Notes under the pieces: generated by a model
The model's database searches: none
What the model was told of the DNA's origin: nothing
What the model saw: the letters and a program-made list of their open reading frames with translations, nothing else
Part shown: positions 1 to 7,227 of the stretch, piece by piece
Layout: the number at the start of each line of letters is the position of its first letter
Numbering within the stretch: the first letter of the stretch is position 1
Program-made: the position numbers and the translations under genes
From: UBA952 sp044361535
GTDB taxonomy: Bacteria > Bacteroidota > Bacteroidia > Flavobacteriales_D > Crocinitomicaceae
Assembly: GCA_044361535.1 (NCBI GenBank)
Contig: JBIKIQ010000001.1
Coordinates: forward strand, 186,001-250,000
Direction: 5' to 3'
DNA: 64,000 nucleotides

Positions 1-2
1 TT

Positions 3-125
3 ATAAAAAATATTCCAAATCAAATGTTCAATAAAATGATGTCCGATATTACGGTTATTACGGGTAATCAATTAAAAAATAAACTGAACCATAACAGCGT
101 AAAAATCGCTGGGGATCATGACTAG
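3..125 (+). CDS. C-terminal end of an unidentified gene cut by the window edge
   Basis: The frame beginning at base 3 is open from the window edge and ends at TAG 123-125, giving about 40 residues (the end reads KIAGDHD). The next gene starts inside it (ATG at 118), an overlap typical of translationally coupled genes on mobile elements. No family can be recognised from so short a tail. An internal ATG at 24 could in principle start a 33-residue peptide. The coupling to the following genes favours a real upstream gene that starts outside the window. Confidence 0.4.
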   Translation: MKNIPNQMFNKMMSDITVITGNQLKNKLNHNSVKIAGDHD

Positions 126-414
126 TTTAAATTTTAAAATTCCAATTTATTCTTTCGAGTCAAAATTCAGAGGTTCCACTACTAAAGTACACCGACTCAT
201 TTCGAACAGTCAACTAAAAATTTCAGGTGTTTCCAATCGTAACTTCTGGTGTCAACTCTCGGATATAAAACACCGATGTTTTTATAGTTTGAAATACGTT
301 CACTTCACCTATTCAATACCGGAATCAATTGATAATAAGGTCGTAGAAAAGTTAATTTTCAGGGTCATGATTACATTGGGGGTTAGGGTTGAGATAAATT
401 ATAATTCAAGATGA
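118..414 (+). CDS. Small hypothetical protein of the left-end operon
   Basis: This is a 98-residue protein with no recognised domain, signal peptide or membrane segment. The start overlaps the end of the preceding frame by 8 bp, and the stop codon overlaps the ATG of the next gene (ATGA-type, 411-414). The protein is therefore part of a densely packed operon, which is the best evidence that it is real. Its composition is basic and Ser/Asn-rich. Function is unknown; the position suggests cargo or a maintenance gene of the integrated element. Confidence 0.55.
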   Translation: MTSLNFKIPIYSFESKFRGSTTKVHRLISNSQLKISGVSNRNFWCQLSDIKHRCFYSLKYVHFTYSIPESIDNKVVEKLIFRVMITLGVRVEINYNSR

Positions 415-842
415 ACATAGAAACTTTTACAAAGACACAACTAATCAATTACTTTCTGATAAGAAAATTGAGACTTCCTTTGGAAGTTGTTAGATATACA
501 TTTGAGATTAAAAAGAAAAAAGAAATTGAACGAATAATAAATGGTTTAATAAAACTTATAAAGTACTCGATACGAATGGTATCTGACTCAATACCACTAG
601 CTCTAAATGTCGATATTGGAACCGATGAGGTGTCTGTCAATCTTTACGGATACGACCTCCAGAAATTACTATTGTTCATCTCGATGGACTTTTATGATTA
701 TCTGTATAAGTTGGAACTTGAAGGTGAATTAGGTTTTGAAATTATTGAGAAGGAAAACCAGTTAAAACATATTGACACACCATTGATTTTTGCTCATGAT
801 TTTCTTCATGTAAATTACAAGTTCAAGATTCAAAACCTTTAA
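411..842 (+). CDS. Hypothetical protein (143 aa) of the left-end operon
   Basis: The start codon overlaps the stop of the upstream gene, so translation is probably coupled. The first 60 residues are basic and amphipathic, with a run of Lys and Glu near residues 34-40. The middle and C-terminal parts look like an alpha/beta domain rich in Leu, Ile and Phe. No signal peptide, zinc site or known motif is visible. It is followed by a 77-bp gap before the DUF2927-like gene. I do not recognise the family; the call rests on length, codon use like its neighbours and operon packing. Confidence 0.55.
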   Translation: MNIETFTKTQLINYFLIRKLRLPLEVVRYTFEIKKKKEIERIINGLIKLIKYSIRMVSDSIPLALNVDIGTDEVSVNLYGYDLQKLLLFISMDFYDYLYKLELEGELGFEIIEKENQLKHIDTPLIFAHDFLHVNYKFKIQNL

Positions 843-919
843 GATAGGGATGATTTGAGTAATTCATTTTTTTATTCAAATATTTTTGGTGGCCTGGGCA
901 GTTGCTTTTATCTTTCGGA

Positions 920-1579
920 ATGAGGCAATTGTTTTTATTTACGAGTTTAGGATTTATCATCGGTCTGATATCATTTAAAAATACTGAATTAGATACTAAG
1001 AATACAACCAAGAATTTTAAATCAAAAGGTTACACCCACGAGGAAATCAATTACTTCAATGAAATTACACTGAAGAATGAGTTAAATTCAAAAATCCGTC
1101 AAATTCCAGTCAAGTTCAAAAGTGACGTTAAAATTTTCATATTTGGTAATTACGAACCTTACATGTTAGATGAGGTTAAAAGAGTTGTTGACGATTTAAA
1201 TGATATTATTGACCCAATCGACCTTTCAATAGTTAACAATCGTAGTGAATCGAACGTGGTTATGTATTTTGGTGACTACGAATCATTTATATTGGATAAT
1301 CCAGATTTAAAGGGTATTAGTAAACTTAAAAATTGTGATGGTTTTTTTATCACCAAAAGTCGAGGGAATGAAATTAAATCATCCAGAGTGTTTATTAATT
1401 TACCAAACCAAGACTCAGCAAACGATTTACTTGACTGCGTACGTGAAGAATTAGTGCAGCAACTTGGATTTTTTAACGACGGAAACATACCTGAAAGTTG
1501 TTTTTACCAAAAAGAAAATGAGATTCTGAAATTTTCTGAAATCGATGTTAAACTTATTAATATGTTGTACAATGACTGA
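920..1579 (+). CDS. DUF2927-like exported or membrane-anchored protein
   Basis: From the ATG at 920 this encodes 219 residues; a TTG at 902 would add six. The N-terminus (MRQLFLFTSLGFIIGLISF) is a signal peptide or membrane anchor. The C-terminal third contains CVREELVQQLGFFND (about residues 173-187) followed by PESCFYQ. This strongly resembles the conserved REELTQ-LGL-ND...S.FY segment of DUF2927 proteins, which are predicted metalloprotease-like. An isolated EVKRVVDDLNDI helix and a following beta-rich stretch also fit that family. It may act in the periplasm or on the cell surface. The downstream gene overlaps its last codons. Family assignment is from memory of the motif; catalytic activity is not shown. 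Confidence 0.6.
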   Translation: MRQLFLFTSLGFIIGLISFKNTELDTKNTTKNFKSKGYTHEEINYFNEITLKNELNSKIRQIPVKFKSDVKIFIFGNYEPYMLDEVKRVVDDLNDIIDPIDLSIVNNRSESNVVMYFGDYESFILDNPDLKGISKLKNCDGFFITKSRGNEIKSSRVFINLPNQDSANDLLDCVREELVQQLGFFNDGNIPESCFYQKENEILKFSEIDVKLINMLYND

Positions 1580-1868
1580 ACTTTTATCACTGTCTCAAAA
1601 CAAGAAGAACATCCTTCATTATGCTTATGTAAGACATCTGCGGGTTAAACACTATAAATCTGGAGTTAAATCAAAAAATCGTCGTATGATTGAAGTTCTA
1701 TTGTTATTTAACAATCAGACGCTAGACGATTCAATTATTGATGAATATGAGTGGGTTTTAACATGTGACCGTCTTTCAATAATCGATTATGTTGGGGGAA
1801 TGAATATTGTTAGATCTTATTTCAGATTGAGAAAAGATAATCTGCTTCCATTTATTTCATGTACTTAG
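1572..1868 (+). CDS. Small hypothetical protein coupled to the DUF2927-like gene
   Basis: The ATG at 1572 lies 8 bp inside the upstream gene, which indicates coupled translation and decides this start over an earlier in-frame one at 1545. The product is 98 residues, basic in its first 45 residues and with Ile/Asp-rich helices afterwards (LDDSIIDEYEW). No transmembrane segment or known domain is visible. It is the last gene of the left operon; about 170 bp of AT-rich spacer precede the recombinase gene. Function unknown. Confidence 0.5.
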   Translation: MTELLSLSQNKKNILHYAYVRHLRVKHYKSGVKSKNRRMIEVLLLFNNQTLDDSIIDEYEWVLTCDRLSIIDYVGGMNIVRSYFRLRKDNLLPFISCT

Positions 1869-2038
1869 TTACATAGTAAGTCAATAAATCTTCACTTTCT
1901 ATATTAGTGAAGATTTCAAAACCAACTTAAACCATTGATTTTATTGAGTTTAAGGTGTTTTTATGGAAAACAAACTGAAAATAATCTTCAGTTAAGTTGT
2001 AAAAAGACAAAAAGTGAATAATAAATTAAAATTAGAAT

Positions 2039-2590
2039 ATGAGTGTAAAGGGATCAAACACGACGTCAGATTATATCGATTACGAAAAGTTAATGTTTCA
2101 AGCTGAAAAACTTATTCAGTGCAAAAAGACAAGAACAATTGGAACTTATATTATTATTGCTATTAATACTGGATTGAGGTGTAGTGACATTTTGAAATTA
2201 ACCATCGAAGATCTTAAAAATGATACCTTGACAATTCAAGAACAAAAGACGAAAAAATACAAAACAATTGCCATTAACGATAGGATAAAAGAGGTAATAA
2301 GAAAAATTGGAATTATTTCCGGCTCCCCATTTATTACTCAAAAAGGGACTATTATTTCAATTCAACACCTTAATCAAGAATTAAAAAAATGTATCAAGGT
2401 GAAAGGGTTGAAAATAAGTAGTCATTCATTACGAAAGAGCTTTGGCAGAAGAGTGTTCCAACAAAATAATGAGAGTGAATTGTCTTTGGTATATCTATCC
2501 GAGATGTTTAATCATTCATCTGTGTCAATGACAAAGATTTATCTCGGAATTAGACAACAAGAATTGAACAATGTTTATTTGACTTTATAA
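2039..2590 (+). CDS. Catalytic-domain-only tyrosine recombinase
   Basis: This 183-residue protein contains a complete tyrosine-recombinase catalytic set. Arg47 lies in NTGLRCSDIL. A Lys around residue 70 lies in the beta-hairpin EQKTKKYKTI. His129 and Arg132 form SHSLR, His159 is in FNHSS, and the nucleophile Tyr168 is in TKIYLG. The N-terminal SAM-like core-binding domain of ordinary integrases (about 300-400 aa) is absent. The size therefore matches the FimB/FimE type of invertase rather than a full integrase. The spacing between motifs is normal, so this is not an obvious truncation. It is followed by a strong terminator and faces the ParB-like gene. It may excise or invert the element; another full-length integrase may lie outside the window. 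Confidence 0.85.
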   Translation: MSVKGSNTTSDYIDYEKLMFQAEKLIQCKKTRTIGTYIIIAINTGLRCSDILKLTIEDLKNDTLTIQEQKTKKYKTIAINDRIKEVIRKIGIISGSPFITQKGTIISIQHLNQELKKCIKVKGLKISSHSLRKSFGRRVFQQNNESELSLVYLSEMFNHSSVSMTKIYLGIRQQELNNVYLTL

Positions 2591-2596
2591 AAACAA

Positions 2597-2620
2597 AAAA
2601 AGACCCATATAGGTCTTTTT
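2597..2620. terminator. Bidirectional rho-independent terminator
   Basis: Nine-base arms AAAAAGACC (2597-2605) and GGTCTTTTT (2612-2620) surround a six-base loop. The hairpin has A-rich and T-rich flanks on both strands. It lies between the convergent recombinase gene (+) and the ParB-like gene (-) and can serve both. Confidence 0.85.
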
Positions 2621-2661
2621 TTATCACTCTCTCTTTTTAACTTTAGGAGAATCTCGGAAGG

Positions 2662-3582
2662 TTAACTAGCTAATCGATGGTTCAAGTCAATACTAATAAT
2701 TGAGATTTCACTTGGAGATTTGACAATCGTCATATTTCTGTGTAAATCCAAATGTTTCACCGGTGGATTTGATGACTTCATGAAAATAAAATGATAGGTG
2801 TAACAATTATTGGTGATTTGTTTAAGTGTGTACAATATCAGTCCAACTTTTTTCATGTTTTGAATAAGCTTCCAATCCTTACTGGAACCAACATTGGTTA
2901 CAAATATTGACCCCCCATTTTCATTGACTTGATTTACAAATTCCCTCAATCCTTCATTTTTAAATACTTTTTCGTAATCAATCGAAGACTCCATCTTGGG
3001 ATTAACTCCATTGTCATTTTGATTCAGTTTACTTGTCAACTTTTTAGTCACCATTGGAAGCTTTACATTTTCACACTCCCGTTCACATTCTTGAGCCGAA
3101 TCAATTATTTGATCCGGTGTCGAGAACTTTAACATGGATCTGACACCTTTTTCAGTGTGTTCTTTCAATGGATTTAACTTCTCAATTTCTTTTTTATCCT
3201 CGTATTGTTTCTTATTAAGATCCGTTCGTACTCCTTTTTTAATTGGGTACTTTTTCCTTAACATGAAGTATATTTTTAATTTTTCACTAAGTAATTTCTC
3301 ACGATTGATATCTGTATTAAGAATTGTAACCATGTCAGATTCATGGATATTGACATAAATAACAGGAACCGTTTCAAGACAAAGATCAAGAGCGATAATA
3401 AGACGTAGGTTACCACTTATAACGATGTTTGATTCATTGATTAGAAGGGGGGTTAGAATATTTTCTTGTCTAATTGAATTATACAACTCGTCATAATTCT
3501 TTGGGGTTCCCAAAATGTTGAATTTTTCATCATTTAAAATCAACTCATTTGGGTTTACGTGTTTTACATTTTTAAATTCCAT
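2662..3582 (-). CDS. ParB/sulfiredoxin-fold domain protein
   Basis: The first 90 residues match the ParB N-terminal (Srx) fold. A 'LILNDEKFNILG' strand is followed by a helix, then ILTPLLINESNIVISGNLRL and a ...ETVPVIYV strand, the place where ParB has its G-x-R-R-like nucleotide-binding loop. Here it reads SGNLRL. The remaining 200 residues lack an evident helix-turn-helix. They carry a twice-used KGVR(T/S)xL element around residues 116 and 146 and a beta-rich C-terminal domain. This is therefore not a plain chromosome-partition ParB; phage and defence-island ParB-like proteins often act as CTPase or nuclease adaptors. It overlaps the start-side neighbour by 11 bp (3572-3582), so the two are co-expressed. 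Confidence 0.7.
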   Translation of the reverse strand: MEFKNVKHVNPNELILNDEKFNILGTPKNYDELYNSIRQENILTPLLINESNIVISGNLRLIIALDLCLETVPVIYVNIHESDMVTILNTDINREKLLSEKLKIYFMLRKKYPIKKGVRTDLNKKQYEDKKEIEKLNPLKEHTEKGVRSMLKFSTPDQIIDSAQECERECENVKLPMVTKKLTSKLNQNDNGVNPKMESSIDYEKVFKNEGLREFVNQVNENGGSIFVTNVGSSKDWKLIQNMKKVGLILYTLKQITNNCYTYHFIFMKSSNPPVKHLDLHRNMTIVKSPSEISIISIDLNHRLAS

Positions 3583-4690
3583 AAATCAAATTGTTATAAA
3601 GTTTGTACTCTTGTGATAATCTGTTTTCATCAAAAAGTTTGTTGAACCTCTTGATGGATTTAGGTAACCATTTTTGGAAGATTTCACCTACCGAATAGTT
3701 AAATCGGGGGGTATATTTTTCTAAATTAAAATCGTTTAGATGGTCATTAGTTTCCAGATAAAAAGGACACCAATAGATACCTCTTTTGAAGCCATGTGTA
3801 GCAGTTGATCGATCGACTTGATAAGTTTTAAATATGAAATCTAGTAACCGTTGTTTTGGATTAGCTCCGACTTTAATTTTTTCAACTATTTCAGGAAATT
3901 CCTGTGTAACAATTCCGGAAAGTGTTGTATAAAGTTCTTTAGGTAAACCAAGTAGTACATCCCCATTTGTATGTCCAAGAGATTTGAAGTAATTGTTTCC
4001 AGTGTAAATAGATCCCGAATTACTATGACCATACAATGAGGTGGTACTTACTCCTTCCAATTCATCATTGTACTTATTTTTCCATGAATTTCTTACCACA
4101 TCACATGAACCTAGAAAAGCAATCAATTTGGCTCCCAAAGCGTTCATCCCGAAGTCTGGAACTGGAATTAGTGTTGATAGAATGGCAATATTATTTAATT
4201 TATTTCTACCATTTTTTAATTCATCATCCCATCCAATTTCATCATCCCTGACTTTCACGTTTTTGAAATCTGATTTCACCTCAATAAGTCCAAGTATTAA
4301 TTGAGTTGGTTCATCCACAACGTAAAACCTCATAGATCGTCCCAAACCTCCGGTATATTCAGCTGAACTAATTATCTTACGGCAGTGAACCCAGTTCTTA
4401 TTCTCTGGAATTACGATGGGGGATAATTTATTTAGTTGATCCAAACATCTTTCACGATCAAGTAAGTTATCGAACTTCCAAAATTGATCGGTCAGATTTT
4501 GAAGAGCAGTTAAATCCAATTTTGAATAATCATTGTTCATTTCCTCAATCTTCTTTTCCATCATAAATTCTTCTTGGGACATCTGTTTATAGGCTTGTGT
4601 TTCCTTAATTATTTCACCTCTGAAAAAATCATAGGTTTCGTTAAATTCTGAAGCTAAACCTTCAACCCCTTTTTTCTTTTTATCTGCCAT
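3572..4690 (-). CDS. DUF4338/DruA-like protein (probable GNAT-like fold)
   Basis: This 372-residue protein has an N-terminal charged helical region (residues 1-75). A central domain then has motifs I associate with DUF4338/Druantia DruA: an EIGWDDE segment, NIAILSTLIPVPDFGMNALG, a CDVVRNSWKNKYND helix, and a GSIYTGNNYFKSLGHTNGD loop. In DruA-like proteins the corresponding parts read as N..RFLI..W, DW...YG and GT.Y.AANW..LG.T.G. The C-terminal 120 residues are basic and aromatic-rich. The gene overlaps the downstream ParB-like gene, so the pair forms one transcription unit. The family has been found in antiphage islands and next to transposons. Its biochemistry is unsettled, and the assignment here is by motif only. 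Confidence 0.5.
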   Translation of the reverse strand: MADKKKKGVEGLASEFNETYDFFRGEIIKETQAYKQMSQEEFMMEKKIEEMNNDYSKLDLTALQNLTDQFWKFDNLLDRERCLDQLNKLSPIVIPENKNWVHCRKIISSAEYTGGLGRSMRFYVVDEPTQLILGLIEVKSDFKNVKVRDDEIGWDDELKNGRNKLNNIAILSTLIPVPDFGMNALGAKLIAFLGSCDVVRNSWKNKYNDELEGVSTTSLYGHSNSGSIYTGNNYFKSLGHTNGDVLLGLPKELYTTLSGIVTQEFPEIVEKIKVGANPKQRLLDFIFKTYQVDRSTATHGFKRGIYWCPFYLETNDHLNDFNLEKYTPRFNYSVGEIFQKWLPKSIKRFNKLFDENRLSQEYKLYNNLIYGI

Positions 4691-4718
4691 ATCTACCTGT
4701 TTTACAAATGGTTAATAA

Positions 4719-4735
4719 CTTTCGTGAAAGCTTTC
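4719..4735. promoter_or_regulatory. Compact operator-like inverted repeats in a divergent intergenic region
   Basis: CTTTC-GT-GAAAG (4719-4730) overlaps the perfect palindrome GAAAGCTTTC (4726-4735). They sit between the divergent DUF4338-like gene (start 4690) and the unknown gene starting at 4834. The arrangement fits a shared operator, but no regulator is identified. Confidence 0.35.
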
Positions 4736-4833
4736 TGCTAAGGTACAGGAGATAAATTTTTGGGTCTGGACTTCCGCAACATGCGTCGCTGGTGTGTATA
4801 AAAAAGTTAGCTAACTTTGAAAAAAGGAATCAA

Positions 4834-6081
4834 ATGATTGTACATCTTGTAAGAAATAGTGACCTCGGTTGTGGAACCTTCGACAACATTATTTCATATT
4901 TGAATTATTTAAAAGATAAAAACAAACCGAACCCGATAAAATTTATTGGACATGCTGTTGATCCGACAAAGGATGTCGACATTATTATCGACAGAGAAGA
5001 AATGGCAGATCATATCAAGAGGATAAATACGGATGGTACACCCTACGATAGAAATGATTTTAAAAACTATTTTGATGTTTGTGAATCAATTCGTACTCGG
5101 GATAATATAACTTCTTCAGAAATAGTTATTCTTCTAACGAACCAATTTAACACCAATAATTACTTTGGTTATTGTGACGATGCCATCAAGAATGTTTTTA
5201 TCCAATGCAGTGATTGGACAAATATTTTTACAGAAAAATTTAACTATGAATTAGCAATCTGTTATGAAACCTATTCCTGGATTTTGAGACATTTACTATT
5301 TAATCATAGAGAAACAATGAGGAAATTTGTAAATAACAATATTCCAAAAGGATGTGTAATGGATAATTGTACGAATAAAAAAGATTTTCTTTTAAAAATT
5401 CGAACAGCTGATGTATCTGAAAACTTATTGACTCGGATGTTGGAGACTAATTTTTCATCTTATCCTTATATGTACTATATTCTCAAACAATTTGAACGGA
5501 TACGGTTAGGTGTGCTAACCAGGGAACGATCAGAAATATTTTCCAGTTATGTTACAATTAATTTTAATCATAATAATGGAAACAATTGCTTCACGATTGA
5601 TGAATATGAGGGAGTAGAATTAAAATTTGAATTAGTCCAAAGAGTTATTTACCGACTTGTATTGAATTATCCAGAAGGAATTCAATTTGAAAGTCTCCAA
5701 AATGAATCATATTATAATGAAATCATAAGCTTATTTGACGAAGAAAGTTCTACAAACAGAAATGACCGAACAATTTATGACTCAATTGTAAAGACTTTTG
5801 GTTTTTACCTGGAAGAAAATGACCAAGAAGATCCCGAAATAAAATTCCTTGGACCAAATACAGATACAGAAATAGAGAAGATAATTAAAAACGGAATTAA
5901 CAAATCAAAGGAATCATTTAGACAAAAAGTATCAAAGCTCAACGAATGTTTAAGTCGTATGATCCCGAGTAAATTAATCGATCAATATCAAATACAATAT
6001 GATGATAGAACCAGAAGATACACAATAAAACTAGATAGAAAATATTTTGTAAATGGTCGCCTACCCAATACTACAGAGTAG
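4834..6081 (+). CDS. Uncharacterised protein, candidate defence or effector component
   Basis: The ATG at 4834 is preferred because it follows AAAAAAGGAAT; a GTG at 4792 would add 14 residues. The product is 415 residues with no signal peptide. Landmarks are an N-terminal FDNIISYLNYLKDKN region, SSEIVILLTNQFNTNNYFGYCDD (about residues 93-115), and PKGCVMDNC-(x)3-KKDFLLKIRTADV (about 174-200). The last is a Cys-containing motif that I recall from uncharacterised proteins of defence-type gene neighbourhoods, but I cannot name the family. The C-terminal 100 residues are charged and helical. It is divergent from the ParB-like/DUF4338-like pair and shares their control region. No catalytic residues can be named. 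Confidence 0.55.
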   Translation: MIVHLVRNSDLGCGTFDNIISYLNYLKDKNKPNPIKFIGHAVDPTKDVDIIIDREEMADHIKRINTDGTPYDRNDFKNYFDVCESIRTRDNITSSEIVILLTNQFNTNNYFGYCDDAIKNVFIQCSDWTNIFTEKFNYELAICYETYSWILRHLLFNHRETMRKFVNNNIPKGCVMDNCTNKKDFLLKIRTADVSENLLTRMLETNFSSYPYMYYILKQFERIRLGVLTRERSEIFSSYVTINFNHNNGNNCFTIDEYEGVELKFELVQRVIYRLVLNYPEGIQFESLQNESYYNEIISLFDEESSTNRNDRTIYDSIVKTFGFYLEENDQEDPEIKFLGPNTDTEIEKIIKNGINKSKESFRQKVSKLNECLSRMIPSKLIDQYQIQYDDRTRRYTIKLDRKYFVNGRLPNTTE

Positions 6082-6430
6082 GCTACCATGTATGGTCCTA
6101 ATATCCTCCCCCCTTCCTTCCCTCTCGTATCCCCCGATAATTCTTATTATACAGTATATAAAGGGGGTTCAATTCCCAAAAAGTAGTATTGGTCTGAAAA
6201 AATATTTCCAGAATTTTTAGAAAATTAGCTCAATATTCGGTCAATAGATCGTAGCATTGGCTCATGAAATATAAAGAGGGTCAAATAGTCAGATCAACTG
6301 GTTTTGGGATCAGTGAAAGTTGGGGGAATTACATATATTTTTCATAAGTGGGTTAGACGACTAGGTATTAGTATTCCAAAACCGGAACTGAAGGAGTATT
6401 TTCTGTCAAGGAGGTAATTACTTTGCTTAC

Positions 6431-6467
6431 TTTGCTTAATTCGGGTAGTTAAGAATAATTAAGCAAA
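6431..6467. repeat. 11-bp inverted repeat
   Basis: The arms TTTGCTTAATT (6431-6441) and AATTAAGCAAA (6457-6467) are exact complements separated by 15 bases. There is no T-run after the hairpin, so it is not a classic terminator. It lies about 100 bp inside the tRNA-derived edge and could be a recombinase or excisionase arm site. Confidence 0.6.
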
Positions 6468-6529
6468 ATCAACCAATATCTTTAATTTTTTTGGTCAATT
6501 TTTGGTCAATTTTAACTCCTTAAAAAACA

Positions 6530-6554
6530 AAACCCCTTGATTATCAAGGGGTTT
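6530..6554. terminator. Strong GC-rich hairpin terminator
   Basis: Stem AAACCCCTTGA/TCAAGGGGTTT with a three-base loop, followed by TAATTGTTTC. It stands just before the tRNA 3'-end copies. A terminator next to an attachment site is a common arrangement after tRNA genes or at element ends. Confidence 0.7.
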
Positions 6555-6564
6555 AATTGTTTCT

Positions 6565-6602
6565 TGGTGATCCCGCTGGGACCGTAAGTGATCCGGCTGG
6601 GA
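6565..6602 (-). repeat. Two tandem tRNA 3'-end fragments (probable attachment site scars)
   Basis: On the minus strand, 6581-6565 reads as the T-stem 3' half, acceptor 3' strand and ACCA end of a tRNA whose 5' end would be GATCCCG (tRNA-Lys is the likely type in this phylum, from memory). A second copy, 6602-6588, is the same 15 bases with one change (C to G in the acceptor strand). No tRNA body accompanies either. Tandem tRNA 3' ends are what repeated integrations into one tRNA gene leave behind. Confidence 0.6.
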
Positions 6603-6823
6603 TACCTAAATCCTAACCGAAATGCCTGCTTTTATGAGGTTTTTTACATAGCCTTGCTAATTCTGTTGACAGTAATGTTGACAAAAAATTTAGCTCGTTT
6701 TGCGGCTATTTGAAAGAACGATTTCTAAGAGCTAAAGTAATGATTAATAAACTAAATTCAAACAAATCAAACTAAAACTAATGTGTTTTTTTCTAGCTGT
6801 TTTTAAGGTGTTTGTTCAAGTCA

Positions 6824-7171
6824 CTAATTCTTCTTCTTACAACAATTATCCAGCTTTTCATAAGCACTTACTACTGCTGGGACTTCATCGGCATCAAAAC
6901 CCAGTTTTGAAATTTCTGTTCTAATTTCTGCAATCGTTATTTTCTTGGGTTTATATTTAACGCTAATTGTCATATCGGTTTCATTGTACTCCACCAATTT
7001 AATCCCTTTTACAAAGACCAAATCTGTTTCCATTAAGCCACCGCACGTTTCGCACACCTTACAGTGATTGCAATAGGTTTTGGTTTTAATTACAACTGTC
7101 TCAGTTTTTTTCTGCGCGTTTGCGATAAAAGAACCTGATACTAAAATGAGTGTGATGATTATATTTTTCAT
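6824..7171 (-). CDS. Exported HMA-like metal-binding protein
   Basis: The 115-residue product begins with a clear signal peptide ending ...SFIANAQ (about residue 19). The mature part contains CNHCKVCETCGG (four Cys), then the beta-alpha-beta pattern of a heavy-metal-associated domain: ISVKYKPKKITIAEIRTEISKLGFDADEVPAV. It ends with NCCKKKN. The usual CxxC loop is replaced by a longer Cys-rich insert. It likely binds a soft metal ion in the periplasm and passes it to, or senses it for, the efflux system. It is the last gene of the minus-strand metal operon, 56 bp after the P-type ATPase. Confidence 0.75.
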   Translation of the reverse strand: MKNIIITLILVSGSFIANAQKKTETVVIKTKTYCNHCKVCETCGGLMETDLVFVKGIKLVEYNETDMTISVKYKPKKITIAEIRTEISKLGFDADEVPAVVSAYEKLDNCCKKKN

Positions 7172-7227
7172 AATTGTTTCTTTATAGAATAAAATTAGTT
7201 GAATAATCTGTGATTAAAATCTAGTAA

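Larger units (their letters stand above)
6082..6823. other. Gene-free right edge of the integrated element
   Basis: This 740-bp stretch has no convincing gene. It holds an 11-bp inverted repeat (6431-6467), a tandem TTTTTGGTCAA pair near 6488-6508, a strong terminator hairpin (6530-6554) and two tRNA 3'-end copies (6565-6602). A start-less frame ending at 6417 (tail PKPELKEYFLSRR) looks like a decayed gene end. A second short frame runs to about 6773. Neither is callable. Confidence 0.5.

Noticed and set aside
6288..6417. Frame ending PKPELKEYFLSRR in the element edge
   Set aside because: It has no start codon and only about 40 residues; possible decayed gene, but not enough to call.
6432..6466. 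Inverted repeat read as a terminator
   Set aside because: The 15-base spacer and lack of a T-run make termination unlikely; kept only as a repeat.
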